Below, piece after piece: positions 42,032 to 50,382 of a stretch of DNA of 64,000 bases. Where the stretch lies: positions 114,583 to 178,582 of the forward strand of contig NZ_JADKYX010000015.1 in NCBI RefSeq assembly GCF_016093545.1. Reading direction: 5' to 3'. Within the stretch, counting starts at the first letter, position 1. The number at the start of each line of letters is the position of its first letter. The notes beneath the pieces are model-generated. The model was not told the origin of the DNA. It saw only the letters and a program-made list of their open reading frames with translations, and made no database searches. Source of the stretch: Massilia rhizosphaerae. GTDB taxonomy: Bacteria > Pseudomonadota > Gammaproteobacteria > Burkholderiales > Burkholderiaceae_D. The position numbers were made by a program, and so were the translations under genes.

Positions 42032-45000
42032 TCACGCGGCGCGTTTTTTGATGCTGCCGGAAAGCAGTTCCTGCTTGCGTGCCCGATACTCGGCCTCGGC
42101 CTTCTCCTTGACGTGCCCGAAGCCGCGGATCTGCTCCGGCAGCGCCGCCAGCTCGACGGCGACGGCGTGGTTCGCCGCATCCAGCGCCGCCAGCTGCGCC
42201 TCGATCATGTCACGGTATTCGGTGACCAGGGCGCGCTCCATCTTGCGCTCGGCCGTGTAGCCGAACACGTCGAACGCCGTCCCGCGCAGGCCTTTCAGCT
42301 TGGCCAGCAGCTTGAACGCACTCCACATCCACGACCCGAATTCGGCTTTCACGAGATGGCCCTTGGCGTCCTTCTTCGCGAACAGCGGCGGCGCGAGGTT
42401 GAATTTGACGCTGAACTTGCCGTCGAACTGGCTTTGCAGCTGTTCGACGAAGCGGCCGTCCGTGTACAGGCGCGCGACCTCGTACTCGTCCTTGTACGCC
42501 ATCAGCTTGGCGTACGACTTCGCCACGGCCATCGTCAGCTTGGTGCCCAGGCCCAGCGCGGTCTCGCGCTCGCGCACGCGCGCGACGAGCGCCTCGTACT
42601 GCGCCGCGTAGGCCGCGTTCTGGTAACCGGTCAGGAAGTCGACGCGTTTCTTGACGACCGACTCCAGGTTTTGCGGCATCGTGATCACGACCGGCTGCGC
42701 CGGCAGCGCCGTGCGCTCGACGCGCTTGATGTTGACGGCCGCGCGGCGGCCCCACAGGAAGCTGCGCTGGTTCGAGGCGACGGCCACGCCATTCAGTTCG
42801 ATGGCGCGCAGCAGCGCCGCTTCCGACAGCGGCACGAGACCCTTCTGCCACGCATAGCCCAGCATGAACAGGTTGGCGGCGATCGAGTCGCCCATCAGTT
42901 TTGTCGCCAGCATCGTCGCGTCGAGGAAGTCGGCGCCGGCCTCGCCACCGACGGCTTCCACGATCAGCGCGCGGACTTGCTGCGCCGGGAATTCCCAATC
43001 TCTCTGTTGCGCGAAGGTGCCGGTCGGCTGCTCGTGCAGGTTGACGACGACCGTCGTGCGGCCCGGGCGCATCTTCGAGATGGCGTCCGCGGCGCCCACC
43101 GTCAGCATGTCGCAGCCCAGCACGAGGTCGGCCTCGCCGGTGGCGATGCGCTGGGCGCGCAGGCGCTCCGGCGTCTCGGCGATCTTCACGTGCGACGTGA
43201 CGGAGCCGTTCTTCTGGCTCATGCCCGTCATGTCCAGCACGGAGGCGCCCTTGCCTTCGAGATGGGCCGCCATGCCCATCAGCGCGCCGACCGTGATGAC
43301 ACCTGTGCCGCCGATACCGTTGATCAGGATGTTGTACGGCGATGCGATCGAAGGCAGCGCGGGCGTCGGCAACGGGCCCCAGCCGTCGTCGCCGCCGTTC
43401 TTGCCGGCGCCGGCCTTGTTCTTCTTCAGCGTGCCGCCTTCGACGGTGGCGAAGCTGGGGCAGAAGCCCTTCGCGCACGAATAATCCTTGTTGCACGCGG
43501 ATTGGTCGATGGCGCGCTTGCGGCCGAATTCCGTTTCCTTCGGCAGGATCGAGACGCAGTTCGACTGGACGCCGCAATCGCCGCAGCCTTCGCACACGGC
43601 TTCGTTGATCACCATGCGCTTCGCGACGTCGGGGAATTCCCCCTTCTTGCGACGGCGGCGCTTCTCGGCCGCGCAGGTCTGGTCGTAGATCAGCACGGTC
43701 ACGCCGGGGATTTCGCGCAGTTCGCGCTGCACGTCGTCCATCTTGCTGCGGTCGTACAGCGTCACTTCGGCCGGCAGCGCCGAGCGGTCTTCATAACGCG
43801 ACAGGTCTTCCGTGACGAGGGCGATGCGCTTGACGCCTTCGGCCGCCATCTGGCGCGCGATCAGCGACACGGACGTCGTGCCGTCGACCGGCTGGCCGCC
43901 CGTCATCGCGACGGCATCGTTGTACAGGATTTTATAAGTGATGTTCACGTTGGCCGCGATGGCGGCGCGCACGGCGAGATAGCCGGAGTGGAAATAGGTG
44001 CCGTCGCCCAGGTTCTGGAATACGTGCGGCACCTTGGAGAACGCGGCCTGGCCGATCCACGGCGCGCCTTCGCCGCCCATGTGCGTCGTCAGCTTGTTCA
44101 TCTCGGGGTAGATCGACGTGGCCATCACGTGGCAGCCGATGCCGGCCAGCGCGAACGAGCCTTCCGGCACCTTCGTCGACGTGTTGTGCGGGCAGCCGGA
44201 GCAGTAGAACGCGGGACGGAACGGCGTCGTCACGGCCTTCATCAGCACCGCATCCTTCGCTTCCAGGAAGGCGAGCCGCGCCTTGATCAGGTCGCGGGTG
44301 CGGTCGTCGAGATTCAAGCGGGTGATGCGGCCGGCGATCACGCGCGCCACCTGCGCGACGGAGAAATCGGCCTTCGGCGGCAGCAGCCATTCGCCGCGCG
44401 GCGCGACCCACTCTCCTTTTTCGTCGAACTTGCCGATCACGCGCGGGCGCACGTCGTCGCGCCAGTTATAGAGCTGTTCCTTGAGCTGGTATTCGACGAC
44501 CTGGCGCTTCTCTTCCACGACGAGGATCTCGTCCAGGCCCTGCGCGAATTCGCGCACGCCTTCCGGTTCCAGCGGCCAGATCATCGTCACCTTGAACAGG
44601 CGCAGGCCGACCTTCGCGGCCATTGCTTCGTCGATGCCCAGTTCTTCCAATGCTTCCAGCACGTCCACGTACGATTTGCCGGACGCGATGATGCCGAGCT
44701 TCGCATCCGGGCTGTCGATCGTCGTGCGATTCAGCTGGTTCTCGCGCGCATACGCGAGGGCCGCGTAGATCTTATAGTCCTGCATCAGGGCTTCCTGATT
44801 GCGCGCCTGCTGGCCCAGAGCGATGGACGACAGCCGCGTATTCAGGCCGCCTTCCGGCATCGCGAAATCCTGCGGCAACTTGACGTCGACGCGGAACGGA
44901 TCGGCATCGACGGAAGCGCTGGATTCGACCGTGTCGGCCAGCGCCTTGAACGCGACGGCCAGGCCGGAAAAGCGCGACATCGCCCAGCCGTGCACGCCGA

Positions 45001-45607
45001 GGTCCAGGTATTCCTGCACGTTCGACGGGTACAGCACGGGGATCATGCAGGCGGCGAAGATGTGGTCGGACTGGTGCGGCAGGGTCGACGAATACGCGCC
45101 GTGGTCGTCGCCCGCGACGAGCAGCACGCCGCCGTTCTTGCTCGTCCCCGCATGGTTCATGTGCTTGAAGACGTCGCCGCAGCGGTCCACGCCCGGGCCC
45201 TTCGCATACCACATCGCGAACACGCCGTCGTATTTCGCGGGGCCGATCAGGTCGACGGTCTGCGTGCCCCAGACGGCCGTCGCGGCAAGGTCCTCGTTCA
45301 CGCCCGGCACGAACCGGATGGACTTCGCTTCCAGGTGACCCTTGGCCTTCCACAGGTTCTCGTCCAGGCCGCCCAGGGGCGAACCGCGGTAGCCCGAGAC
45401 GAAGCCCGCCGTGTTGAGGCCGGCCCGTTCGTCGCGCAGCTTCTGGATCATCGGCAGGCGCACGAGGGCCTGGATGCCGGACAGGAAGATCTTGCCGGAC
45501 GTGGCGGTGTACTTGTCGTCGAGGCTGACGTCTTTGAGGGGAGCGGGAACGGCGGGCGTGGCAGGTACGGACGCGGATGCGCCCTGGCCCAGGACGGTGT
45601 CAGGCAT
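42032..45607 (-). CDS. Indolepyruvate ferredoxin oxidoreductase, fused alpha-gamma type
   Basis: An 1191-residue single-chain enzyme. The N-terminal half carries the pyrimidine-binding and transketolase-like regions (GYRGSPLGGLDENLW). The TPP domain includes FYCSGCPHNTS and IGCHVMA. A ferredoxin-like cluster CEGCGDCGVQSNC sits near residue 665. The last 400 residues form the gamma-type domain (NGIGGTGVITVGALMG). It oxidatively decarboxylates aryl or branched 2-oxo acids to acyl-CoA, passing electrons to ferredoxin. Fused, aerobic-type forms are common in Proteobacteria. With icmF it suggests amino-acid degradation. Confidence 0.93.
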   Translation of the reverse strand: MPDTVLGQGASASVPATPAVPAPLKDVSLDDKYTATSGKIFLSGIQALVRLPMIQKLRDERAGLNTAGFVSGYRGSPLGGLDENLWKAKGHLEAKSIRFVPGVNEDLAATAVWGTQTVDLIGPAKYDGVFAMWYAKGPGVDRCGDVFKHMNHAGTSKNGGVLLVAGDDHGAYSSTLPHQSDHIFAACMIPVLYPSNVQEYLDLGVHGWAMSRFSGLAVAFKALADTVESSASVDADPFRVDVKLPQDFAMPEGGLNTRLSSIALGQQARNQEALMQDYKIYAALAYARENQLNRTTIDSPDAKLGIIASGKSYVDVLEALEELGIDEAMAAKVGLRLFKVTMIWPLEPEGVREFAQGLDEILVVEEKRQVVEYQLKEQLYNWRDDVRPRVIGKFDEKGEWVAPRGEWLLPPKADFSVAQVARVIAGRITRLNLDDRTRDLIKARLAFLEAKDAVLMKAVTTPFRPAFYCSGCPHNTSTKVPEGSFALAGIGCHVMATSIYPEMNKLTTHMGGEGAPWIGQAAFSKVPHVFQNLGDGTYFHSGYLAVRAAIAANVNITYKILYNDAVAMTGGQPVDGTTSVSLIARQMAAEGVKRIALVTEDLSRYEDRSALPAEVTLYDRSKMDDVQRELREIPGVTVLIYDQTCAAEKRRRRKKGEFPDVAKRMVINEAVCEGCGDCGVQSNCVSILPKETEFGRKRAIDQSACNKDYSCAKGFCPSFATVEGGTLKKNKAGAGKNGGDDGWGPLPTPALPSIASPYNILINGIGGTGVITVGALMGMAAHLEGKGASVLDMTGMSQKNGSVTSHVKIAETPERLRAQRIATGEADLVLGCDMLTVGAADAISKMRPGRTTVVVNLHEQPTGTFAQQRDWEFPAQQVRALIVEAVGGEAGADFLDATMLATKLMGDSIAANLFMLGYAWQKGLVPLSEAALLRAIELNGVAVASNQRSFLWGRRAAVNIKRVERTALPAQPVVITMPQNLESVVKKRVDFLTGYQNAAYAAQYEALVARVRERETALGLGTKLTMAVAKSYAKLMAYKDEYEVARLYTDGRFVEQLQSQFDGKFSVKFNLAPPLFAKKDAKGHLVKAEFGSWMWSAFKLLAKLKGLRGTAFDVFGYTAERKMERALVTEYRDMIEAQLAALDAANHAVAVELAALPEQIRGFGHVKEKAEAEYRARKQELLSGSIKKRAA

Positions 45608-45704
45608 GAAGTCTCCAAACTTTGTGTTTTCAGATGGACCCGTGCCGGTGGCGCGCCGGGTAGGCGCTGGCCGGATCGGGTCCCGGTGCCGCTTTGGCGG
45701 CTGC

Positions 45705-45737
45705 TACATCAAGTGTAGAGACAAGTTGACGTATACG
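45705..45737 (-). promoter_or_regulatory. LysR-type box and TTGACGTATACG site before the oxidoreductase gene
   Basis: TACA-CTTGA-TGTA (45705-45717) fits the T-N11-A LysR-type regulator pattern in a perfect dyad. TTGACGTATACG (45726-45737, plus strand) resembles the icmF upstream site. Both lie about 100-130 bp before the oxidoreductase start and between it and the LysR gene. Confidence 0.45.
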
Positions 45738-45785
45738 GAAATACGGAATGGGGATGGAGCCATAAGAAAAAATGATGGCCCGGGA

Positions 45786-46721
45786 CTACGATTCGAGGGG
45801 CCGCGCGCCGATCCAGTGCCCGCCGGCGCACAACTCATGCGCCACCTGGACGACGAGGCGGCTGACGGCGGCCGCCGCGTTGGTGAGCGGGATGTTGCGC
45901 GACGTGCAAAGCACGACGGTGCGGGCGATGGCCGGATCGTGGATGGCCAGCGCCCGCATGGCGCCGCGTTCGACCTCGGCCTGCACGGGCGCCACCGGCA
46001 GCAGGGTCGCGCCCATGCCGGCCAGGATGGCCGATTTCAGGATGGCGATCGAATTGATTTCGATGATGTCGTGCGTGGCGAGCCCCGCGGCCCGCGCCGT
46101 GCTTTCGATGCGCGGCCGCACGCCGTGCTGCAGGCCGGGCAGGATCAGGATCGTGTCCAGGGCGTCGCGCAAGGTCAGGCTGTCGCGTCCGGCGGCGGCG
46201 GGCGCGTCGGCGCGGCAGATGAAGCGCAGCTCTTCCTCGACGAGCGGGGTGGCGACGAAGCTGCCGAGCTGGCCGTCGTCGAACAGCACGGCCAGGTTGA
46301 TGCGGCCGGCGCGCAATTGTTCGGCCAGGCTGCCGGTGATTTCCTCGGTCAGCTGCAGCGTGATTTCCGGATAGCGCCGGCGGATCGCCGTCAGCAGCGG
46401 CAGCGCGAGGGCGTCCGAAATACTGTGCGGCAGGCCGAGCGTGACGCTGCCGGACGGCCGCTCGGCCGATTGCACGACGGCCGCCTGCGCATCCGCGACC
46501 TGCTTGAGGATGGCGAGGGCATGTTCGTAGAACACCTTGCCGGCGTCCGTGCTGAGCACACCCTGGGCCGAGCGGTGCAGCAATTGCACGCCGAGCTCTT
46601 CTTCCAGCTGGCGCAGTTGCTGGGTCAGCGCCGGCTGCGCCACGTGCAGGACCAGCGCCGCGCGCGACAGCGAGCCGTGGTCCACGATGGCGACGAAATA
46701 GCGCAGCTGGCGAAGTTCCAT
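45786..46721 (-). CDS. LysR-family transcriptional regulator
   Basis: A 311-residue regulator. The N-terminal winged helix (MELRQLRYFVAIVDHGSLSR, AALVLHVAQPALTQQLRQLE) is a standard LysR DNA-binding domain; residues about 90-300 form the periplasmic-binding-like effector domain. The subtype resembles Nac/CynR-like members. It lies upstream of and in line with the oxidoreductase gene and divergent from the HD-GYP gene, so it may regulate either. Its effector is unknown. Confidence 0.9.
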   Translation of the reverse strand: MELRQLRYFVAIVDHGSLSRAALVLHVAQPALTQQLRQLEEELGVQLLHRSAQGVLSTDAGKVFYEHALAILKQVADAQAAVVQSAERPSGSVTLGLPHSISDALALPLLTAIRRRYPEITLQLTEEITGSLAEQLRAGRINLAVLFDDGQLGSFVATPLVEEELRFICRADAPAAAGRDSLTLRDALDTILILPGLQHGVRPRIESTARAAGLATHDIIEINSIAILKSAILAGMGATLLPVAPVQAEVERGAMRALAIHDPAIARTVVLCTSRNIPLTNAAAAVSRLVVQVAHELCAGGHWIGARPLES

Positions 46722-46733
46722 TTTGTAAATATC

Positions 46734-46751
46734 TGTAGCATTATGGCTACA
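46734..46751. promoter_or_regulatory. Dyad next to the LysR start (possible autoregulatory site)
   Basis: TGTAGC-attatg-GCTACA is a perfect 6-bp-arm dyad 13 bp upstream of the LysR start, a usual place for an autoregulatory LysR site. It shares the TGTAG half with the box at 45704-45718. Confidence 0.4.
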
Positions 46752-46772
46752 CGAGATAACCAGAAGTTTGCT

Positions 46773-46806
46773 GCCGGAAAGTTTCCGGCCATCAAGTTGC
46801 TATACT
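46773..46806 (+). promoter_or_regulatory. Palindrome and -10 element before the HD-GYP gene
   Basis: GCCGGAAA-G-TTTCCGGC (46773-46789) is a perfect 8-bp-arm palindrome overlapping the -35 position of a TATACT -10 box (46801-46806). This arrangement suggests a repressor or activator site for the HD-GYP gene. Confidence 0.4.
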
Positions 46807-46858
46807 CGAAGGACGCCGGACCGCAGCGAGATTAACACACACCTTCCCGGATGCGCCC

Positions 46859-48079
46859 ATGCTCAAGAAAGTCGATTCTTCCCAGCTGCGCCTTGGAATG
46901 TTCATTCATGACCTCGATTGCGGGTGGATGGAACATCCTTTCGTCCGCAACCGTTTCGTCATCACGACCGAGGATGAGATCCGCAAGATCGTGGGCGCGG
47001 GCATCCGCGGCGTGACGATCGACTGCGCGCGCGGGCTGGACGTGGACGACGCCCCCACCGTGGGCGAAGCCGAGGCCGCGACGGAGGCCGAGGTCGCCGC
47101 GATCGCCGCCCAGCCGTTGATGCCGCTGCGCACCACGCTGGCCGAGGAATTCGACCGTGCCGTGGCGATCCGGCGCCAGGCGGCCGGCCTCGTCAAGACC
47201 GTGATGCAGGATGCGCGCCTGGGCAAGGCGGTGGAAATGGACAAGGTGTCGCCGGTGGTCGAAAGCATCACGGCATCGATCCTGCGCAATGCGTCCGCAT
47301 TGCTGGGCTTGTCCGTCATCAAGAACAAGGACGACTACACGTTCCTGCACTCGGTCAGCGTCTGTACCCTGCTGGTCGCCTTCTGCCGTTCGCGCCAGAT
47401 GGATACGGAGACCATCTACCAGGCGGGCATCGGCGGCCTGCTGCACGACACCGGCAAGGCCCTCGTCCCGGACGCCATCCTGAACAAGCCGGGACGCCTG
47501 ACCGACGAGGAATTCGAGATCGTCCGCCGGCACCCCCGGGACGGCTACGACATCCTGCTCCGCACGCCCGAGATCGGCGCGATCCCGCTCGACATCACGC
47601 TGCACCACCACGAGCGCCGCGACGGGACGGGGTATCCGGACCGCCAGGGCGAACAGGACATCAGCGAGCTGGCGCAGATGGCCGCGATCGTGGACGTGTA
47701 CGACGCCATCACGGCCGACCGCTGCTACCACAAGGGCATGCCGGCGGCCGAGGCGCTGCGCAAGATGTACGAATGGAGCAAATTTCATTTCAATCCGGCG
47801 CTGACCCAGGAATTCATGCGCTGCGTCGGCATCTATCCGGTCGGGACCCTCGTCCTGCTGGAATCCGGCCGCCTGGGCGTCGTCGTCGAGCCGCACGAAA
47901 CGAGCCTGCTCACGCCCAAGGTCAACGTGTTCTACAGCACGAAAAGCCAGACCTATATCAAGCCGCAGACGGTGGACCTGGCGCGCGGCGTAGGCTTCGG
48001 CGGCGGCGACAAGATCGTGCGCCACGAATCGCCCGACAAATGGCAGGTCGACCCGCTGCGCTTCATGCAGTTGGCCTGA
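46859..48079 (+). CDS. HD-GYP domain c-di-GMP phosphodiesterase (DUF3391-HD-GYP)
   Basis: A 406-residue protein. Residues 1-130 are a DUF3391-type N-terminal domain (DSSQLRLGMFIHDLDCGW). Residues about 140-330 are HD-GYP: the HD motif in GGLLHDTGKALVPD, RRHPRDGYDILL, and the GYP loop HHHERRDGTGYPD, all with intact metal ligands. It should hydrolyse c-di-GMP to GMP. It sits divergent from the LysR gene and convergent with a GGDEF gene. It could tune matrix and pilus genes in this window (inference). Confidence 0.93.
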   Translation: MLKKVDSSQLRLGMFIHDLDCGWMEHPFVRNRFVITTEDEIRKIVGAGIRGVTIDCARGLDVDDAPTVGEAEAATEAEVAAIAAQPLMPLRTTLAEEFDRAVAIRRQAAGLVKTVMQDARLGKAVEMDKVSPVVESITASILRNASALLGLSVIKNKDDYTFLHSVSVCTLLVAFCRSRQMDTETIYQAGIGGLLHDTGKALVPDAILNKPGRLTDEEFEIVRRHPRDGYDILLRTPEIGAIPLDITLHHHERRDGTGYPDRQGEQDISELAQMAAIVDVYDAITADRCYHKGMPAAEALRKMYEWSKFHFNPALTQEFMRCVGIYPVGTLVLLESGRLGVVVEPHETSLLTPKVNVFYSTKSQTYIKPQTVDLARGVGFGGGDKIVRHESPDKWQVDPLRFMQLA

Positions 48080-48094
48080 TCCGTTCGGGAGCGT

Positions 48095-49132
48095 TCAAAA
48101 GAATTCGGCGGTGTCGTTGGAGGCGACGGTCTGCAACAAGCCGTGCGCGACGAGGTCGTCGTAGTGGCAGGCGCGGTTGCGCCCATTGCTTTTCGCGTAG
48201 TACAGCGCCTGGTCGGCATGGCCCAGCGTGACCACGGGCGATTCGTAGGCGCTGATGCTGACGAAGCCGACGCTGACCGTGACTCGTCCCACCTGCGGGA
48301 AGTCATGGCTTTCGACGTTGATACGGAAGCGCTCGATGATCTTCCACGCATTGTCCAGCGTGGTCGAGCGCAGCAGCACGACGAATTCCTCGCCGCCGAA
48401 GCGGAACACGCGGTCCTGGGCGCGGAACGAGGATTGCAGCAGGTTCGCGATCAGGATCAACACTTCGTCGCCGTACAGGTGGCCGAACTTGTCGTTGACG
48501 GCCTTGAAGTGGTCGACGTCGACGACGGCCAGCCACTGCTTTTCCTGGGCGTGGTGCTGGCGCCGCTCGGGCAGGCCCGGCAGGGGCGGGTCCTGTTCAT
48601 GCGCATGCTGCAGCATGCGCGCCAGCTGGTCGTCGAAGGTCTTGCGGTTGAGCAGGCCGGTGAGGGAATCGCGCTCGCTGTAGTCGAGCAGGTTCTGGAA
48701 ATTCCGGTAGACGCCGACGATGCCGTTGATCATATACATGGCATCGTGCGAAAAACCGTTGTCGTCGCGAATTTCCAGGCAGGTCGTGGCCTTGTCGCCG
48801 AACCAGATCGGCAGCCATAGCACGCGCATGCCGTCCGCCGCGACCGCTTCCGCGCTGGCCTGGCGCTCGGCCAGGCATTGTTTCAGTTCGGGCAGCGCGG
48901 ACACGGGCTCGCCCAGCACGCCGTCCTGCGGCTCTTCCAGGCGGGCCGCGCTACCTATCACGATGCTGGCGCGCGCGCGCAGGTAGTGCTGTCCCGACAC
49001 GGTCGTGATGGTGAGGATGCGCGTCTGCGCCGCGCCGGCCAGCTCCTGCACCGCCGAGATCACGGAAAGATCCAGCATCGCGTGATCGCGGTGGCCGGTC
49101 ATGTCCACCATGTGTTTCAGAAGCGAATCCAT
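48095..49132 (-). CDS. Diguanylate cyclase (GGDEF) with GAF-like sensor
   Basis: A 345-residue protein. The N-terminal ~150 residues look like a GAF-type sensor with no clear ligand motif. The C-terminal GGDEF domain has an intact FRFGGEEFVVL active site and an I-site RAQD five residues before it, so it is predicted to make c-di-GMP under product inhibition. DRDSLTGLLNRKTFD-type and VDVDHFKAVNDKFGH segments are typical. It faces the HD-GYP gene with 15 bp between stops, an antagonistic pair. Confidence 0.92.
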   Translation of the reverse strand: MDSLLKHMVDMTGHRDHAMLDLSVISAVQELAGAAQTRILTITTVSGQHYLRARASIVIGSAARLEEPQDGVLGEPVSALPELKQCLAERQASAEAVAADGMRVLWLPIWFGDKATTCLEIRDDNGFSHDAMYMINGIVGVYRNFQNLLDYSERDSLTGLLNRKTFDDQLARMLQHAHEQDPPLPGLPERRQHHAQEKQWLAVVDVDHFKAVNDKFGHLYGDEVLILIANLLQSSFRAQDRVFRFGGEEFVVLLRSTTLDNAWKIIERFRINVESHDFPQVGRVTVSVGFVSISAYESPVVTLGHADQALYYAKSNGRNRACHYDDLVAHGLLQTVASNDTAEFF

Positions 49133-49519
49133 GTCGTTCTCGGCAATGTAATCAACCGACCTGCAGGCTGGGCACAGCCGCCGTCGCGTTCGCAGGTATC
49201 AGGCGTTTCACAAAGAGCAAGCGAAACAGGATATAGGGTTTTTGCATTCTAAGCAATTATGCAAATGCAATTTTTTTAGCCTGAGTGAACTTTTCTCAAA
49301 GCAAAACAACGCTGTGTTGCCCGACGAAACAGGATTTGATTCCGTCAAACAAAAAATAGTTCCTCACAGCAAAGTTGTTGATGCTCAACTTGCCGTGCGG
49401 CATCAACTCTTATAGTGAACTCACTGGCACGGAACGCAGCAAGCCAGCTAGAAAAGTGACTTGACCAGCACCCTCCGGCTAGTAGCTGTTCTTATTAACC
49501 TACCATATGGGAGTTTGTC
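49133..49519. promoter_or_regulatory. Upstream region of the Flp/Tad operon
   Basis: This 387-bp region is AT-rich and has no gene. GTTGATGC (49377-49384) and GCATCAAC (49400-49407) form a perfect 8-bp dyad just upstream of TATAGT (49420-49425), a plausible -10 box. The dyad would overlap the -35 position and could be an operator. A TGGCACG nearby (49434) has the wrong spacing for sigma-54. Confidence 0.45.
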
Positions 49520-49705
49520 ATGAGCAACTTCATCTCCGCAGTCAAAACCTTCGCTGCTGACGAGAATGGTGTGACGGCCATCGAATACGGCCTGATCGCT
49601 GCCTTGATCGGCGTGGCGGTCGCTACCACGGCGAAAACGCTGGGCACAGACCTGTCGAGCGTCTTCACGTCCATCTCCGGCAAGCTGACTGCCGCCGTCG
49701 CGTAA
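49520..49705 (+). CDS. flp: Flp/Fap-type pilin
   Basis: A 61-residue type IVb pilin. The segment GVTAIEYGLIAALIGVAVAT holds the conserved Glu-Tyr and the hydrophobic assembly helix; cleavage is expected at the Gly before VTAIE. It is the structural subunit of the Tad pilus, processed by the prepilin peptidase at 49764. A GGAG box precedes ATG. A terminator follows the gene, so flp is probably expressed more strongly than the assembly genes. Confidence 0.95.
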   Translation: MSNFISAVKTFAADENGVTAIEYGLIAALIGVAVATTAKTLGTDLSSVFTSISGKLTAAVA

Positions 49706-49718
49706 CGTAGCGGAGCAA

Positions 49719-49753
49719 CCCTCCGGGCTCCCAGGCCCGGAGGGGTTTTTTTT
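49719..49753 (+). terminator. Intrinsic terminator/attenuator after flp
   Basis: A 10-bp perfect stem, CCCTCCGGGC with GCCCGGAGGG, 6-nt loop, followed by G and eight T. It lies within the operon between flp and the peptidase gene and would lower downstream transcription. Confidence 0.93.
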
Positions 49754-49763
49754 GGGAGCTGTC

Positions 49764-50288
49764 ATGCCAATCGAACAATACCGCGATACGCTGCTGCTGC
49801 TCATGGTAAGCATCGCCGCCGTCAACGATCTGGCGACGCGGCGCATCCCGAATCCTCTGCTGCTCGCCGGACTGGCCGGTGCGCTGCTCCTGCACATATT
49901 GTCCGCCGAACCGGGCGCCGCCCTGTTGTCCGCATTCGGCGGCATGCTGCTGGGCCTGGCCATCTTCCTGCCGTTCTACCTGGTGCGCGGCATGGCCGCC
50001 GGCGACGTCAAGTTGATGGCCGTGATCGGCTTCTTCACCGGACCGGCCGAAGCGTTCCAGATCGCCGTGTTCACGTGGTGCGCCGGCGGCGTGATGGCGC
50101 TGTTCCTCGTACTGCTGCGCAGCCGCTTGCGGCTGGCCCTCGTCAACATCGGTCATGTGCTGTCCGGATTATTTACGCCGGGCACGAAATTGTCCGACAC
50201 GACGCTCCCGCAGAGTGCCGGTTCGATGCCTTACGGACTGGCCATTGCGGCAGGCACGATCGTCGTTCTAGTCACTCATTATGGATGA
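49764..50288 (+). CDS. cpaA: Prepilin peptidase (A24A, TadV/CpaA)
   Basis: A 174-residue polytopic membrane protease. The catalytic aspartates are in VNDLATRRIPN and GMAAGDVKL (GxGD-type motif). It cleaves and possibly methylates Flp pilin at the inner membrane. Its size is usual for TadV/CpaA, which lacks the larger cytoplasmic domain of PilD. GGGAG precedes the start at 49764, just after the T-run of the flp terminator. Confidence 0.93.
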   Translation: MPIEQYRDTLLLLMVSIAAVNDLATRRIPNPLLLAGLAGALLLHILSAEPGAALLSAFGGMLLGLAIFLPFYLVRGMAAGDVKLMAVIGFFTGPAEAFQIAVFTWCAGGVMALFLVLLRSRLRLALVNIGHVLSGLFTPGTKLSDTTLPQSAGSMPYGLAIAAGTIVVLVTHYG

Positions 50289-50382
50289 GCCCGCTCTTGG
50301 CGAAGCTCAAGGGTGGCCAAAAGTCCGGTCGTTAGAATCATTCTGACCTGTTTCGGAAAACAAGCAAGGCAAGGGGGTTCCG

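Noticed and set aside
49433..49449. TGGCACG upstream of flp as a sigma-54 promoter
   Set aside because: The GC dinucleotide lies 11 rather than 10 bases after GG and TT is missing; a sigma-70-like TATAGT nearby is a better candidate.
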